From: Isoetes taiwanensis | Taxonomy: Eukaryota > Streptophyta > Lycopodiopsida > Isoetales > Isoetaceae | Length of the DNA stretch: 64,000 nucleotides | Direction of reading: 5' to 3' | Assembly (NCBI GenBank): GCA_021234155.1 | Contig: JAJEKV010000055.1 | Span: forward strand, 3,343,090 to 3,407,089 | In this document: positions 1 to 11,639 of the stretch, piece by piece | Layout of the letters: the number at the start of each line of letters is the position of its first letter | How positions within the stretch are numbered: the stretch's first letter is position 1 | Notes under the pieces: model-generated | What the model was told of the DNA's origin: nothing | What the model saw: only the letters and a program-made list of their open reading frames with translations | Database searches by the model: none | Program-made: the position numbers and the translations under genes

Positions 1-1
1 T

Positions 2-415
2 ATTTGGTTTAGGCCGGGTGTGAGCCCTCTCTGCCCTTGTTGTGGCCTTCATCGTGAGACTGTGGAACATTGTCTGGTTTTATGCCCTCACTTGCAGGCT
101 GCCTGGGATTGGGTTAGGGCTCTGTTTCAGGTGAGATTGACTAGCCAGCAGTTGCTGCTTCATGTGTATCCTGGTGCTTGGCCGCTCTTGCGGCAGCAAG
201 CCTTGCATCTGTGCGTGGCTTGGTTGGTGTGGAAGCGGCGGCGGTTGTGGATCTTTCAGGGGATTCAGCAGCCTGCAGCCTCTCTGATTCCTCGACTCAG
301 GTACAAGCTATTTCAAAGCTTTCTGGTGTTCCCGGGAGTAGTAGAGCGGAAGTTTGCCATTTGGCGGGACTTCTTGGGTGTTGTAGATGGTGATGGTCGG
401 TTTGTACAGCAGTAG
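2..415 (+). mobile_element. LINE (L1-type) ORF2 C-terminal fragment, zinc-binding RT tail
   Basis: The frame is open from the left edge to TAG at 413-415, about 137 residues. It begins WFRPGVSPLCPCCGLHRETV and continues EHCLVLC, a C-x2-C ... H-x4-C array followed by a Trp-rich helix (AAWDWV). This is the layout of the zf-RVT domain that ends the reverse transcriptase ORF of plant L1-type LINEs. Only the last part of the ORF is in the window; the polymerase lies to the left. No poly-A tail is obvious just downstream. The frame is unbroken, unlike most genes here. The domain family is inferred from the Cys/His spacing and the terminal position. Confidence 0.72.
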
Positions 416-2531
416 AATTGCAGTTTTTCTGTGAGTTTGTTGTGGAGTGTCGAGGTATCCAAGCAGTTTCATGACTTTATTATACCTAAATCTAAGAGTA
501 AGAGAAGGACAATCTAAATATTTGCACACCTTTAATGAAGCTAAAAATGATGAGTCTCAAAGTTGTCAAATGAGTTATCAAGATAACAACGCTCTCAAAA
601 GTTCCGGAGCATGTTTAGAAAATTGCAGCTGGGCACACTTATACATAAATAAAATACATACCTCATATTTCAAAGAAGATTACGTGCTGTGGCTGCCACA
701 GCAAGCAAAGAACTGCATGAACTTCAATGTGAGTAGGAAGAAGTTAGCAAAAATTTTATCTTTGATAGATGGGCAAAACATGATCAACTGATTATGTGGA
801 AGCCTATATGAAGAGGCATCTGCAGAAACCATTACCATTTTAGCAGTTCTTGAATCTCTAACTCGTTGCTATCTGGACCTTAAAAAACTGCAAGCAAGAA
901 ACGAAAATTAGCTTAGAAGCACACTTCGGATGCTAAAAGAAAAAAGTCGCTGGAAAACTGCCTTCCGCCTAACCTACTGAAAAAATGTTGGACCAGATCA
1001 GCTTCGAGTCTTCAAGGTAGGAAGAGTAAAAAACTCTGCGATTTGCCATTTTGAAGCCCTGCAACGAAATCGAAAACATGCCTTTAAAAACATTAAATCA
1101 AGCATGGAAACGCAATATGTATTCTCAAACTCATGGAATGCCTTTTTTTTGTTGTCTGGAATGGATGCATGTGTTGAAAAATGGATGCATTTGTTCTCCG
1201 CTTATGGAAAAAGTGAGATGTTTCAGCAAATAGGCTGGAGAAGTCAGCCACGGATTATATCAAAAATAATAAAAAAAATGGCCATGTCAAGAAGACAGTC
1301 ACAGTTCCATGTTAACTGATTCCTGTAATACCTTCAAGATGACGGTTCTAAAGTCTGAGCATGATTGAGATATAATACCAAAACTTTAAGCCATGAATCA
1401 ATCCTCTCAGATTCTTATAGCAGAGACCGGGTGGTGGGAAGGAGGAAGAACGAAAATGCATGAAAATCTTTCTTACACAGCCCAGAGAGAAATATCTTGC
1501 TTCTGCAACCACCTGTTTCAAAAGAAAAGAAATGTTTGCGGAAATGATACAAAGCGAAGGAGAATCCCCGCCATGATCGTCAAATTTTCCCGAGGTAATT
1601 CTTTGTTCAGAGAGAAGAATGGAGGCTAAAAAAAACGAACGGATAAAGCCTGAATGGGAAAATGAGCAAAAACTTTACCAGAAAATACTTTTTTTCTTCC
1701 AAACTCACGTTGCTCATGCTTTTTCCGGCGTTACACCGGCGTGAGCAAACCGGAAAAAAACATTTTATGTAAGTAGACTAGTAAACATGTGCCCGACGTT
1801 GCCGGGCTAATGTCTTGACATGTGTTTTTACCCGGTCTTTAACATCTATATGTGCAACTTTGACAACATCGCATGTTGATATTGGCAAGAATGAACATTA
1901 TTTACTTTGTTAATTATTTTTATTATTGAAATTGTCTAATGATAGTAGAGAAAACAATGCTTTATAAGGAATGAGGGGTTGCTAGTCCATTTGTTAGTAA
2001 ACGTGTGCCTGGCATTGCCGCGCATAACTTAAATATTATAGTGGCATTATATTATGCTGCAATAGATTATTAACCAAAATTTTGGAAATTCAAGGTGCTA
2101 CAAAATAAGATTATTCATCTACCAAGACTTATAATTTTAGGGAAGAGTGCAGAGTAAAAATTATGAATCTTCTAACCAACATATTTTGATAATTCAAAAA
2201 ATGAAGCATATTTACCAACCAAGTTGTCATGTTAAAATAATACAACTATGATGATAGGTATAACATGTGGATATAGTAAGTTCCAAATGCGTGTGCCTAG
2301 TGTTGTCCCAAGTAAGTAGGTATGGGAGCTTTTATATACTTTTTGACATTTGAGATACAATTTTTGCTGTTGCCTTTTGACCCACATTGGTGTTTATATG
2401 CCATGGACTTTAAAAATATGTAGATTTCTTATGGCATGTGTTGTTTAATGGTGCTTTTCAAAGCAGATGAAACCATGATAAGGCAATTGACGATTTTATG
2501 ATGAATCGGTTAATGGAGCTAATGCTCTTCA
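416..2531. other. Intergenic stretch, no supported gene
   Basis: Only short, biased open frames occur (for example 447-791 and 1393-1629) and none resembles a known protein. The one structure seen is a roughly 25-bp motif, GTAAACRTGTGCCYGRCRTTG, in three diverging copies near 1770, 1990 and 2280. Confidence 0.5.
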
Positions 2532-3195
2532 GTGAGAACCATCACTTCTAAGGAGTTTGCTAAACATAATACCGGTCGGGATCTATGGATTTCCATCCGG
2601 GGAAAAGTGTATGATGTGACAGAATGGGTTAAGTTCCACCCAGTGGAGATCTCCCTTTAATCGATCCTAGCCGGGTCGATGGATATTCTGATTCTTTTTC
2701 TTGCATTCCATCCCGGGAGACCTGGCATCTTCTTCCAAAGTATTTGGTGGGAACACTAATGGTTACAAAGGCAACACCTCTTGCAAAGAAAGCATAGAAA
2801 ACTTTTGGGAGACCTAAAGAAGGTCATCGACTATTTAAGGTGCCCGCGCACACCTATTGCTTTATCATGATTGCCATGCTTGTGTTGCTTTTGTTTTGCA
2901 TCTTTGGTGTTGTTTTCTCCAGCAATGTCTGGGTACATGTAGCTTGTGCTATTTCACTTGGGACAGTATGGTCACAGGCAGGATGGATAGGTCATGACAC
3001 TGGAAATTGTGGCATGCTTGGAAATTATAAAATAGATACTTCTATTGGCATACTAGTAGGAAATTGTTTGGCAGGAATTGATATTGGATGGTGGAAGAGG
3101 AACTATAATGCTCATCATTTTTCTTGCAATAGTGTGGAGTATGACCCTGATCTGCAATACATACCACTCTTTGAAGTGTCTTCGAAATTCTTTTC
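2532..3195 (+). pseudogene. Front-end desaturase copy 1, 5' half (cytochrome b5 plus His boxes 1-2)
   Basis: The family makes delta-8 (or other front-end) double bonds in sphingolipid bases or acyl chains, using a fused N-terminal cytochrome b5, in the ER membrane. From 2541 the frame reads ITSKEFAKHNTGRDLWISIR then GKVYDVTEWVKFHP, a cytochrome b5 heme fold with the HP of the heme loop. It then breaks near the expected Gly-Gly. From 2840 a clean frame gives a hydrophobic segment, His box 1 as HDTGN (2993-3007), WWKRNYNAHH at His box 2 (3101-3118), and CNSVEYDPDLQYIPLFEVSS. Both boxes have an Asn or Tyr where the family has His; copy 2 keeps His at both. The gene is cut at 3195 by element A and resumes at 15800. 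Confidence 0.85.
3192..3195. repeat. Target-site duplication of element A, left (TTTC)
   Basis: TTTC directly precedes the left TIR and is repeated at 15800-15803 after the right TIR. The unoccupied paralogue near 22110-22130 has a T-run followed by CTTCTTTGC, that is, a single TTTC at this point. Together this supports a 4-bp target duplication. Confidence 0.85.
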
Positions 3196-3227
3196 AACCA
3201 TCATTCAATTAAATTGGGATTATGTCT
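3196..3227 (+). repeat. Element A left terminal inverted repeat (32 bp)
   Basis: This is identical over 32 bases to the reverse complement of 15768-15799 and to both ends of element B (36168-36199, 57879-57910). The four copies agree at every base. Just inside, the 21-bp unit CACTTTTTTAGTAACTTTGT occurs twice (about 3253-3297), a subterminal repeat shared with B. Confidence 0.95.
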
Positions 3228-3383
3228 TAATTTTGGGATAAATTTTATATTGCACTTTTTTAGTAACTTTGTTAAATTCACTTTTTTAGTAACTTTGTTG
3301 CCCTTAGACTAGAATAGACGTTAACATATAATCACACACGGGAATATAAACTCACACCTTAACTTCAAATTATAAAATCATAT

Positions 3384-6300
3384 ATCATGGAACTCAAGTA
3401 GTACACAACTTTTATTAACTGTAGAAAAGATACATAGTAATTGTTTTTCATTTTTCCACTAGCATCCCCAAGGATATGAGAACCTTATTCCTTACATCCT
3501 CGAGGTATTGTAACTCTCATTTTTTACTAGGAATAGTTTTTGGAGTCCACGCGAGTACAATACGGTTTCAACGCCTAGCCAAAGATCGTGATCACTTGAT
3601 TTCTCCTCCACCTCTTTGTCCAACAATCAATATCTTTCTTTATCTAAGTGACATTACTCAACCCGATGTACCGGACACCACCATTCCACGCAGCACCTTA
3701 TTGAAGTTAACATCACCTTCTTCTTTGCAAATATCCGAGATAGTCCATCCCAACCACACCGTGGATAGGTCTCTAGATCTGGCCGGTTTTACTACTACAA
3801 ATTGGTGGCACTCCACGTCGATTAGAAGGTTCATAACAATCCATGCCTAGATATTTTGGCCTATCCTTCTTAGGACCAACATAGTGTTTATCAGTTGAGG
3901 AGGAGCATATGCCTTCACAATGCTACTAATGGTACCATCATCTTCACAAAGACCAGCTAATGTTTTCCACTTACTTTTAGGGAACCACCCTTCTTTCAAC
4001 TCTTTCTCGAGGATGTGTCTACCTCATCCAACAAGTTGATCACCTTCTTCCAATAATCTATCAATGCACGATTAGTCTCATCTTCAATTAGTTTGCCAAT
4101 GCTTGATGTAGTCATTGATGCCATCCTTAGTCAATCCCAATTGCTTGACTTCTTCAGGTTGGTTTTAGAGCTTTTTGGTTGACCAGGGAGGTATCATAGG
4201 CTTGCCATTTGCATCCCTGTAAAATTTCTGCCCCACCTCTCCACTTCTCCTCTGAAGGTCTCATTTTCCATTGCATGATTGAATCCCTTCTCTCACCCAA
4301 AAGTGAATTGAAGAGGTCTAGAATGACCTTCCATGTCGAGAGCATAACCATCCACAAAACTCTTCCAATCAGGCACTTCTTCTATGATAGATCCTATAGG
4401 AGATGGATTTGTACATCCATGAAATATTTCCAATAGCCTTGGGAAAGTTGGTAATCTGTCTGCTGTCTCAATACATGACTATATTTTCCAAACAATGCAT
4501 CCACATCCTCATGAGTATGTCCGGGCATTAGGAACCCCCAAATTGACTCTTTCAAAAATACCCACAACAAGTAAGTAGGATAGGAAAGAAAACATCCACT
4601 GCATGTTCTTATTTTGACCAGCACAATTATCTAGTTGCAAGAGGAGCTTTTCTGGCAGATCTCGAGGTTTAGCATGAGATGTTGAAGCTCCAACATGTTC
4701 ATTAGGTCCATTCCTCCTAAATCTTGCCTTGCTAAACTTTTCAATACTATTAGGGGTTCCATCCAACAATGCACTATGTAGTGCCCGGCTAGTCAGAGGA
4801 TCCTCGTAGGTTACCATTGTAACCCTTCTCATAGTTTCTTAAACACCTCATGATACTCCCAATGTGAAAATCGACCATCACTCCACAACTCTAAACTGAA
4901 ATGGCCATAATAGGTCTGAGCCTCGCCCATGCAATATTGCCCCAGATCATTGAAATCTTGCAAAGGATATGATCTTCCACATGACTTAGGAATGTACTTG
5001 AATTGTGGAAGACAAGTCTTCTTTTGGTCCATTTTATCATGTATAATACATAGATAGTTATTAGGTTCCATTGCGATATAAGGTCCTCCACATCCAATAA
5101 GTTGATCTACATGATAGTTGATCCGTCATATGGTCCTTCATATGTTCCCTTATCTTTGCCCTTAGACTTGGTTGCATGCCTTATCTAGTGTCTCCTTCAA
5201 CTTAGCACATAAATTGCACTTGGCAAAGTTGTTTGAAGTTGCTATGGTCACATGCTTGAAATGCTTATTCCATAGCCTACTAAACCTGGCTGGGATATAG
5301 AGGCTACTCAAGTTCACGCGAGCAATGCATTTATTTCCTCTAATATGCTCTTCTTTTTACAATGGGATGGCAATCTCTTTTCAACAATAACTCTACCCCC
5401 TGCTCATCCTTCTTACTCTTATGTGGCATGTTTTCTCGCATTGAAATCCACATATCTTTCAAATATTTCCTTTGGCAGCTATAGTTCTTGAGGTAGGCCT
5501 TACCCGGCCGGTGTTTCCATGCAATGCAATTTTACTACCATTTTCATGTCTCTTTTGCGGTTGTGCCAAGAAGAGGTTGGAATTCCATGTATAGCCATCC
5601 ATGCTTTTGAACATATCCACTTTCCATTCAATGGGAATCTTTTCTTCTTTGATCTTTCATCCCTAATTGCATAGCCAAATATGGTGTACATGAAATTCCT
5701 CCCCGCTATCACACTTATGTTCCTGATATGTAGCTCTTGCTCCCACCAACTCCTCTATTGTGAACATTCTAACACAAGAAAAAACAACAACATTCACCTC
5801 CTCTAACCTTCATCATAGCAGAGAACAATCATAATCGACTTGCATCTTTGGGTGGGATAATATTTGAAAAGTTGGAAGTGGCCTCTTGCTACAATGTGAA
5901 CATTGTTGACAATGGTTCTACATCTAAAGGAAACGTAGTTCCCCTCTAGTTGAATACTGTCCCTAGGCCATGCAACAATAGTTGGAACCTCTAGTTGCTT
6001 CACACAAGCTAGGCATTCTTGTTTGCACCGAACCCTTTCCTTCCAATTGTCATATAATTTTGAGATTGCCACACCTAACCTGTCCTCCCCTAATCTTTTC
6101 ATCATTCACTGCATTGATAGGATCTGCTAGAACAATAATTCCTTCTCCCATCGCCTCTCTGCTTGCATGCATGCGGGATCTTGACCATTTTGTTTTTCCA
6201 ATCGACCCGGTATAAAGGACAATTTCCTTTCCTTTGCCATCATCCTTTTCATTTGAGGTCTTTTTCCTTTCCTTTGCCATCATCAACATCATTTGGAGTC

Positions 6301-6451
6301 TTTTCCTTTCCTTTGCCATCATCAACATCATTTGAGGTATTTTCCTTTCCTTGACATCATGTTCATTAGTTGGGAATTTCTCCTTGCCTTGATTAGCATC
6401 ATTGGGGTTTTTTTTTTTTAGCATTTTGCATGCCATTGACCTAGAATGCAT
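3384..6451 (-). pseudogene. Element A transposase-like gene (DUF7869-like), frame-broken
   Basis: Read right to left, the protein starts near 6451 with a Lys/Met-rich, low-complexity N-terminus (13-residue repeats). It continues with KLYDNWKERVRCKQECL, then (4829-5071) CIIHDKMDQKKTCLPQFK and GHFSLELWSDGRFSHWEYHE. About 4605-4641 encodes LDNCAGQNKN, and about 4488-4528 MPGHTHEDVDALF. The region 3384-4357 encodes the C-terminal part. The D-N and GHTHED-D motifs, in this order, are typical of plant DUF7869 proteins, which look like DDE/RNase H-fold transposases; the catalytic role is inferred. Frame changes occur roughly every 100 codons. The element B copy breaks at other places, so a composite reading is conserved. 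This is the best candidate for the protein that moves A and B. Confidence 0.78.
6231..6360 (-). repeat. In-gene tandem repeat of about 39 bp, Lys/Met-rich
   Basis: Three units start near 6231, 6271 and 6310 (plus-strand anchor CCTTTGCCATCATC). They encode about 13 residues each (MMLMMAKERK type) in the N-terminal region of the transposase-like gene. One spacing is 40 rather than 39, at a T-run. Element B has fewer units (about 48360-48450). Confidence 0.75.
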
Positions 6452-7729
6452 AAAATATATAGTAAGTTAGCATATCCAAATAACCTCTAACTAACATATT
6501 CATAAATGAAAGCCTCATATGTCTTATTCTATTTGATCATTCTATTTATATAATGGGATTCCCAAGTTATTTTCCTCAACATTATATAAAAAATAAAACC
6601 CTACTTGTAACCTTCAAACTTGTATCCTATAATAACCTTAGAAACAACTTTTTAGGGTTATTATAGGTTTGCAGCTTTTAAGGTTAAGAAGTTTATCATA
6701 GGTTAGAAAATTTAAGGTTGGAAAGTTATTGTAGGTTAAAAGTTTTAAGGTTAGAAGTCTAATTCATGAACTTTTAAACTTATAACTTAACTATTAACTT
6801 AAAAACTATTTTAAAAAACTTATAAGTCGTAACTTTTAAACTTAATAACCCTTAAAACAATTGTCCTTAAAACAATTAACCCTTGTAATAAATTTTTTCA
6901 AGGAAGTTATAATGGCGCTGGTAATAAATTTTAAAAAGCGGTTATTATTTCAAGTTAGCCTTCCTTTTCAAACTTTTTCTCTCACACTTTTCGAACATTA
7001 GCGCTTCGCTTCCAATTTCGGCATTCCAGCGCCGCTTCCAATTTCGCATTCCGTGCTTCTCCTTTCGGCTTCTATCCGCTTCTCGGCATCATCAATCTAC
7101 CTTCAATCTATCTTCTTCCCTTTACAGGGCATCAATCTATCCGCTGCATGACCTAAGGAATCAATCTATCTGCTTTGCATGACCTAAGGAATCGTCAATC
7201 TATCTTTCTCGGCTTCAATCGCTTCCGAGCTTTTATCCGTTTTCTAGCTTTTGAGCTTTTTATCATTTTTATCTGTTTTCGAGCTTTTTGGGTTTGGTTT
7301 CTATCTTTCCTAGGCTTCTATCTGCATCAATCCCTTTAACTTCTCTTTCTTCTCTTCTATCTGCATCAATCTCGAACTTCTATCTGCTTCTCGGCTTCTA
7401 TCTGCTTTAGGGTTTTTCGGCTCAAAGGTTTTAAATCCAAAGGTTTGTAGGCTCTATACAATGTCTGGTTTTTTGTTTTTTGGCTCTCTACAATCTCGAC
7501 TTTGAATAACTTTGGTTTTTGTGTTAAAGCTTCTGGGCTTCTCGGTTAGAAGGCTCAATTCGGGTGCCGAACATAAGTAGGTTAGTATTTCTGTTATATA
7601 CATAAAGTAGTTATTTTACATAAAGCGGTTCCCTCACAGATTGGTTCCGTGATCCGCCTATATGATCTGCTCTTATTCTATTTCAATAGGTCTTCCTCTA
7701 TCCGTTCTAAGCCATGATCTAAAATAATG
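6452..7729. other. Element A central non-coding region: AT-rich repeats, then pyrimidine-rich leader
   Basis: About 6600-6900 is a patchwork of short direct and inverted repeats of AAGGTTATTATAGGTTA and TAAAAGTTTTAAGG. About 6960-7600 is C/T-rich, with recurrent CTTCTATCTGCTTCTCGG and CATCAATCTAT. Both are present at the same place in element B (48580-49040 and 49130-49700). Lying between divergent gene sets, it could hold both promoters. That role is inference; no ORF is supported. Confidence 0.6.
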
Positions 7730-7925
7730 AAGTAAATAATGATCTATGATCTATCCGCTCTATGATCTTGCTCTATGATCTATGAGCTATGATCTATGAT
7801 CTATCCGGCTCTATGATCTATCCGCTCTATGATCTATGATCTATCCGCTCTATGATCTATCGCTCCTATGATCTATGATCTATCCGCTCTATGATCTATC
7901 TCGCTCTATGATCATGCTTATATGA
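7730..7925 (+). repeat. Short tandem repeat, unit CTATGATCTATCCGCT
   Basis: Imperfect copies of ATGATCTATGATCTATCCGCTCT run through this stretch. Element B retains only a short version near 49915-50010, so the array has expanded in A or shrunk in B. Confidence 0.8.
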
Positions 7926-8302
7926 TTTTTGTCATACCGCTCTTATTCTATTTCACTAGCTCTTCCTCTATCCGTTTCTAAATAATGAACTAAAAGAATG
8001 AACTAAATATTGAACTAAAATAATGTATTCAACGATTATGCATTCTCATTAGAATAATATGTTAGAATGGGAGAAATCGCTTTGGCGATTTCTATTTTTG
8101 GTTTTCGATTTTCCATTAGGTTAATCAAAGTCGCCAGCGCGTTTTAGTTTCTATACAAATCGCCAGCGCCGTGGTGTAAAATAGATCTGTGAAAAACATA
8201 GCAAAACGCGCTGGCGTTTTGAATTATGTATGTTCGGGAATCGTTTTATGGGGAGAGTAATATATCATTTGCTAATGACTTAATTTCTCTCGTTCTAGTG
8301 CC

Positions 8303-8717
8303 ATGGATTTTCCTTATGCATGGACACTAGCTGATCCTGCCCTGGATGGTTCTAGTTCAAATACACTTCCCGGACGCGACCATCAACTCGGACCTCATAC
8401 AAGATATTACTTGAGTGTCTTTGTTCAAAACGTTCAAAGAGAGTTGGAGAATCCAATAGACCTTGATCAGATGTCGGGGGCCATGGGTACACTTCCATCG
8501 CATCTATGGACATATCAGACTCCTCATGCTCTTAGTAAGGCTCATGCCAACAAATAAGTACGAGGATTTGCTTTATAGTATCAAGGATCGATACAACACT
8601 CTGGTTTGGAGACTCGACATCCGCAAGGAAGATGAGGATCCTGTCATATCAGGGTGGTTCAGGTGGGACTTTTTGCGGGATTGGGCCGATGAAGTGGGGC
8701 TATGTGACATATTGTAG
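8303..8717 (+). CDS. Element A plus-strand conserved block 1, unknown protein
   Basis: ATG at 8303 opens MDFPYAWTLADPALDGSSSN and runs through NVQRELENPIDLDQMSG to a stop at 8557. A one-base shift leads into KYEDLLYSIKDRYNTLVWRL and SGWFRWDFLRDWADEVGLCD, ending near 8714. The same start context (TCTAGTGCCATGGATTTTCC) and both halves recur in element B at 50598-50990, arguing for real coding sequence. No family is recognised. A polypyrimidine tract and TTCTAG precede the ATG, so it might instead be an internal exon. Confidence 0.5.
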
Positions 8718-9782
8718 AGATAGAAAGAATTCGCGCCTGGCGCATTTTTGCAGAAGAAGAAATGTACATACACTTTTTTGGAATATGAATACAAACTCGC
8801 GCCTGGCGCAATTTTGCACTATATTTTTATGTCATTTAGTTTATTATGTTTTTTATATGCAATGTCGAAAACATTGAATCCTTTGATGCCCTCTAGCCCG
8901 ATTATGACCAACCCCAAGAAACTACATATTTTCATTAATGTGTAGTTTCATGGGGTTGATATGGCTAAAAGAACATCAAAGAATCCAAAAATTCACAACA
9001 TCAATGAGATGTTATGATATATTCATTTTTTTTTTTGAATATCCAAATATACATACCTTTTTCGAGGCGGTCTTTTGGCCATGCTACAAATGTGCCCACG
9101 CTTTCACCAACTCAGATCGCCAGGGATGTCTTCTTGGAAGAGCCTCATCTTCAGTAATTGCGTATGTTTATAATGGAAATCTTCTAAACTGTTTCAAAGA
9201 GGAACACCATGACACATGGAACTTGGATTGATCTTGATTTTACATAAGCCTACTCGGGCTTCAAGTTTCTTTATTAAAGATAGCATTCTTCTCCCCCGGT
9301 AATCGATGAAGAACCGAATGCATTGGAAAAATAGAGGGCGAAAAAATAGAGAACAAGAGAATGCATTGAATGGAATCACACTCACCATAGCTCAGCAGAC
9401 ATCGAATGGGATTGAAGGCGGCTCGATCAAATAGGGATTGAAGGCGTTGTAGGCGGATCTTGGGCGCTGATACTAGGAATGATCTTGGGCGCCCTGAAAG
9501 TAGGAATGATCTTGGCGCCGATATAGTAGGTGGCCGATTAGGTGGTAGTAGATTGCCACATATCGTTTCTTGAAATTAATAATTAATTGTTCTTGAAATT
9601 GCACTAAAAAGAAAACACAATTTAAATTTGTAAATGAGCGGACTCGGGCGGTTAATTAAAACGGTATAAATTTAAAAGGGCTAATTTGAATTTACGGTTG
9701 TAAACCCTCGCGGCAAGATTATGAACGCATACATATAAGTTTAAACCAAAATCCTGTCTCATATTATCCGCACTTGCGTTCT
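8718..9782 (+). other. Element A spacer with one possible exon
   Basis: Two copies of the GC palindrome lie at about 8729-8746 and 8796-8815. A candidate exon at about 9066-9180 reads FEAVFWPCYKCAHAFTNSDR and continues LGRASSS; a similar stretch is found in element B at about 51290-51400. The region 9240-9780 holds spacer and AT-rich sequence shared with B. Confidence 0.35.
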
Positions 9783-9905
9783 ATGGCGTCTAGAGGATCT
9801 GGCGGCCCGGTGGCGGGTAGAGGTGGCGACAGCTAAAAGCACAAATCCCATGCACGGAGGTCGCTGGCCAACAAGCGAAAAGCACAAATCCAACAAAGCG
9901 CCTCG
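9783..9905 (+). CDS. Element A candidate first exon (MASRGS ...), basic N-terminus
   Basis: ATG at 9783 starts MASRGSGGPVAGRGGDS; the paralogue at 52001 starts MASRRGSARSRGLVEAATKA. Both have two copies of an AAAGCACAAATC (KAQI) unit and then GTAATTGA or AATTAATTGA, a possible splice donor. In B a TATAAAAG lies 20 bases upstream of the ATG. The Arg/Gly-rich start could be a nuclear-targeting or nucleic-acid-binding tail; function unknown. The A copy has an in-frame stop after 17 codons. Confidence 0.4.
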
Positions 9906-10494
9906 GGTAATTGATCCGCTTTTGTTCTGTAATTGATTTACGTGTCCCTTTTTTTAGGTTTTAGGATGTTTTTCCGTAATAATATAGTTATTATCCAATA
10001 AGAAGCATGTGTCCTCTAATGTTTGAGTTCATATGTCCCAAAAATGTATGGAAACAAATGCTTAATGTGTACATGTTGGTTTCTCTTTTTAATCTTTGTA
10101 TGTCTTTGCTTGAAGCTTGTATACTTAGCTGAAACGATTCAAAGTAGCTAGTTGTGTTTTTTATAGTTAGTTGTGTCCTCGGTGAAGATTCAACTCTTTA
10201 AGTTGCATTTTTATAGTTAGTTGTGTCCCCGAGCATTTTGATTCGGACGAAAGCGCCCTGGCGCAGCTTTAATTAGGCATTACATTAGTTTCTTTATCTT
10301 TCGTGTCACTTCTAAAAACGCCAAAGCGTATTTGTTGCATTTTGACTGGGACAAAACGCAGCGCTGGCCCTGACCCCAATAAACTAAATGAACTTCTTTG
10401 TATTCATTTTCAAATCGCGCCAAAAACGCGTTTTTGTTGCATATGTGTGTCGATGCAAGCATTTATTTGAGCATAAAAAGATTAACCCATGTCT
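9906..10494. other. Element A intron-like spacer with palindromes
   Basis: AT-rich sequence without a supported reading frame. GC-palindrome copies lie at about 10252-10266, 10313-10330, 10357-10370 and 10412-10432. The start (ATTGATTTACGTGTCCC) is conserved in element B near 52145. Confidence 0.45.
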
Positions 10495-11497
10495 TTGTAA
10501 TTTCACGGGATCACAAAAGACAATCAAAAGAGGGAGGACCAAGCAAGGCGAGACCTCTGACCCGAAAAAAGCAAAAGGGCGGAAAGAAGATGTTACTTTA
10601 TTCTGGACTGCGGCATGTATTGAAGAAGATACATCCGGAATAATAAAGGCTGGCAGAACCTCCATGTCGGAGAAGAAGATCTTATAGAGGGCCGAAATGG
10701 TATGTGGAGATGGTGGGAAGACAGGACCTCATATTCATGTCAAGGTTAAGAGAGCGATCAAATGAAGAAGCGGGAATTCTTATTACATGTGAAGTACGGG
10801 ATCGATTCTTTACGTGCATTACTAGTTGAAGTGGGCCAAAAACATAAGAAAAGCCTAAAGAAGATCAATCGTCACGGTCACGAGCTCTTTTAAAAACTGC
10901 TTTAAGATCGGGCGGCATGGCGATAACCCTTCAAATTTGGGATGGACGGTTGGCGAGCCATTGACTCCTAGAAGAATATCGAGGGCTTACAAACTGCCGG
11001 CGAGCCATTAGCACGGGCCCTCGGCGTGTCTACCACAGGCGGTGAAGGACAAGGAAGAAGCTAGCTCTAGAGGCAGGGAAACTCACAGTGGCCAAGGGCC
11101 TTACAAGTGACGATGACAAGGCCCGAAGCGGTTGAGGTAATGAGCAAAGCAAGAAATATGCCACAAATATCCATTTGGGCCTCGGCTTCACACATCCATC
11201 CACGTGGGCAAAGCTTTTCAAGTCCACTAAAGCTATTTATATCGCAGAAGGTATGACAAGCAAAGACTCCTTGGAGATATTGAACAAAGATGATCGAAAA
11301 ATCCGTATGCGGTGCCAATGCCTGCGGATGTAGTGCCTTACGATACGGAACAAAAAGGTAATCATCCGGAGCAAGCCGGAGGACTTCATCGAGAACCGGA
11401 CATACATTTTATGATAATAGATGGCGGAAGATTCAATAGAGGCCCGAAGATTCTCATCAAGAAGGCCGCGGCCTACTGGGAATCGGTTGTTCTATAA
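10495..11497 (+). pseudogene. Element A plus-strand conserved block 2, unknown protein
   Basis: Purine-rich, Lys/Arg/Glu-rich coding texture changes frame several times. Recognisable pieces are KKIHPE and NKGWQNLHVGEEDL near 10620-10690, and MPMPADVVPYDTEQKGN with DIHFMIIDGGRF at 11312-11497. The same order occurs in element B at about 52770-53690, where the reading is NLAADVVPFDMKAKKVLI. Conservation between the copies supports coding origin. No known domain is recognised. Confidence 0.45.
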
Positions 11498-11639
11498 GCT
11501 GTGATACATCCGAGAAACCCGCGGTTCTGGCCCCAATCAACAACACCCCATTTAACTAGCGAAATAAAGCGCTCCTAAATGACATGGGAAAACTTTCTTA
11601 TACAAAAGGTAATTCTTCCCACATTTTTATTTTTCAGAT

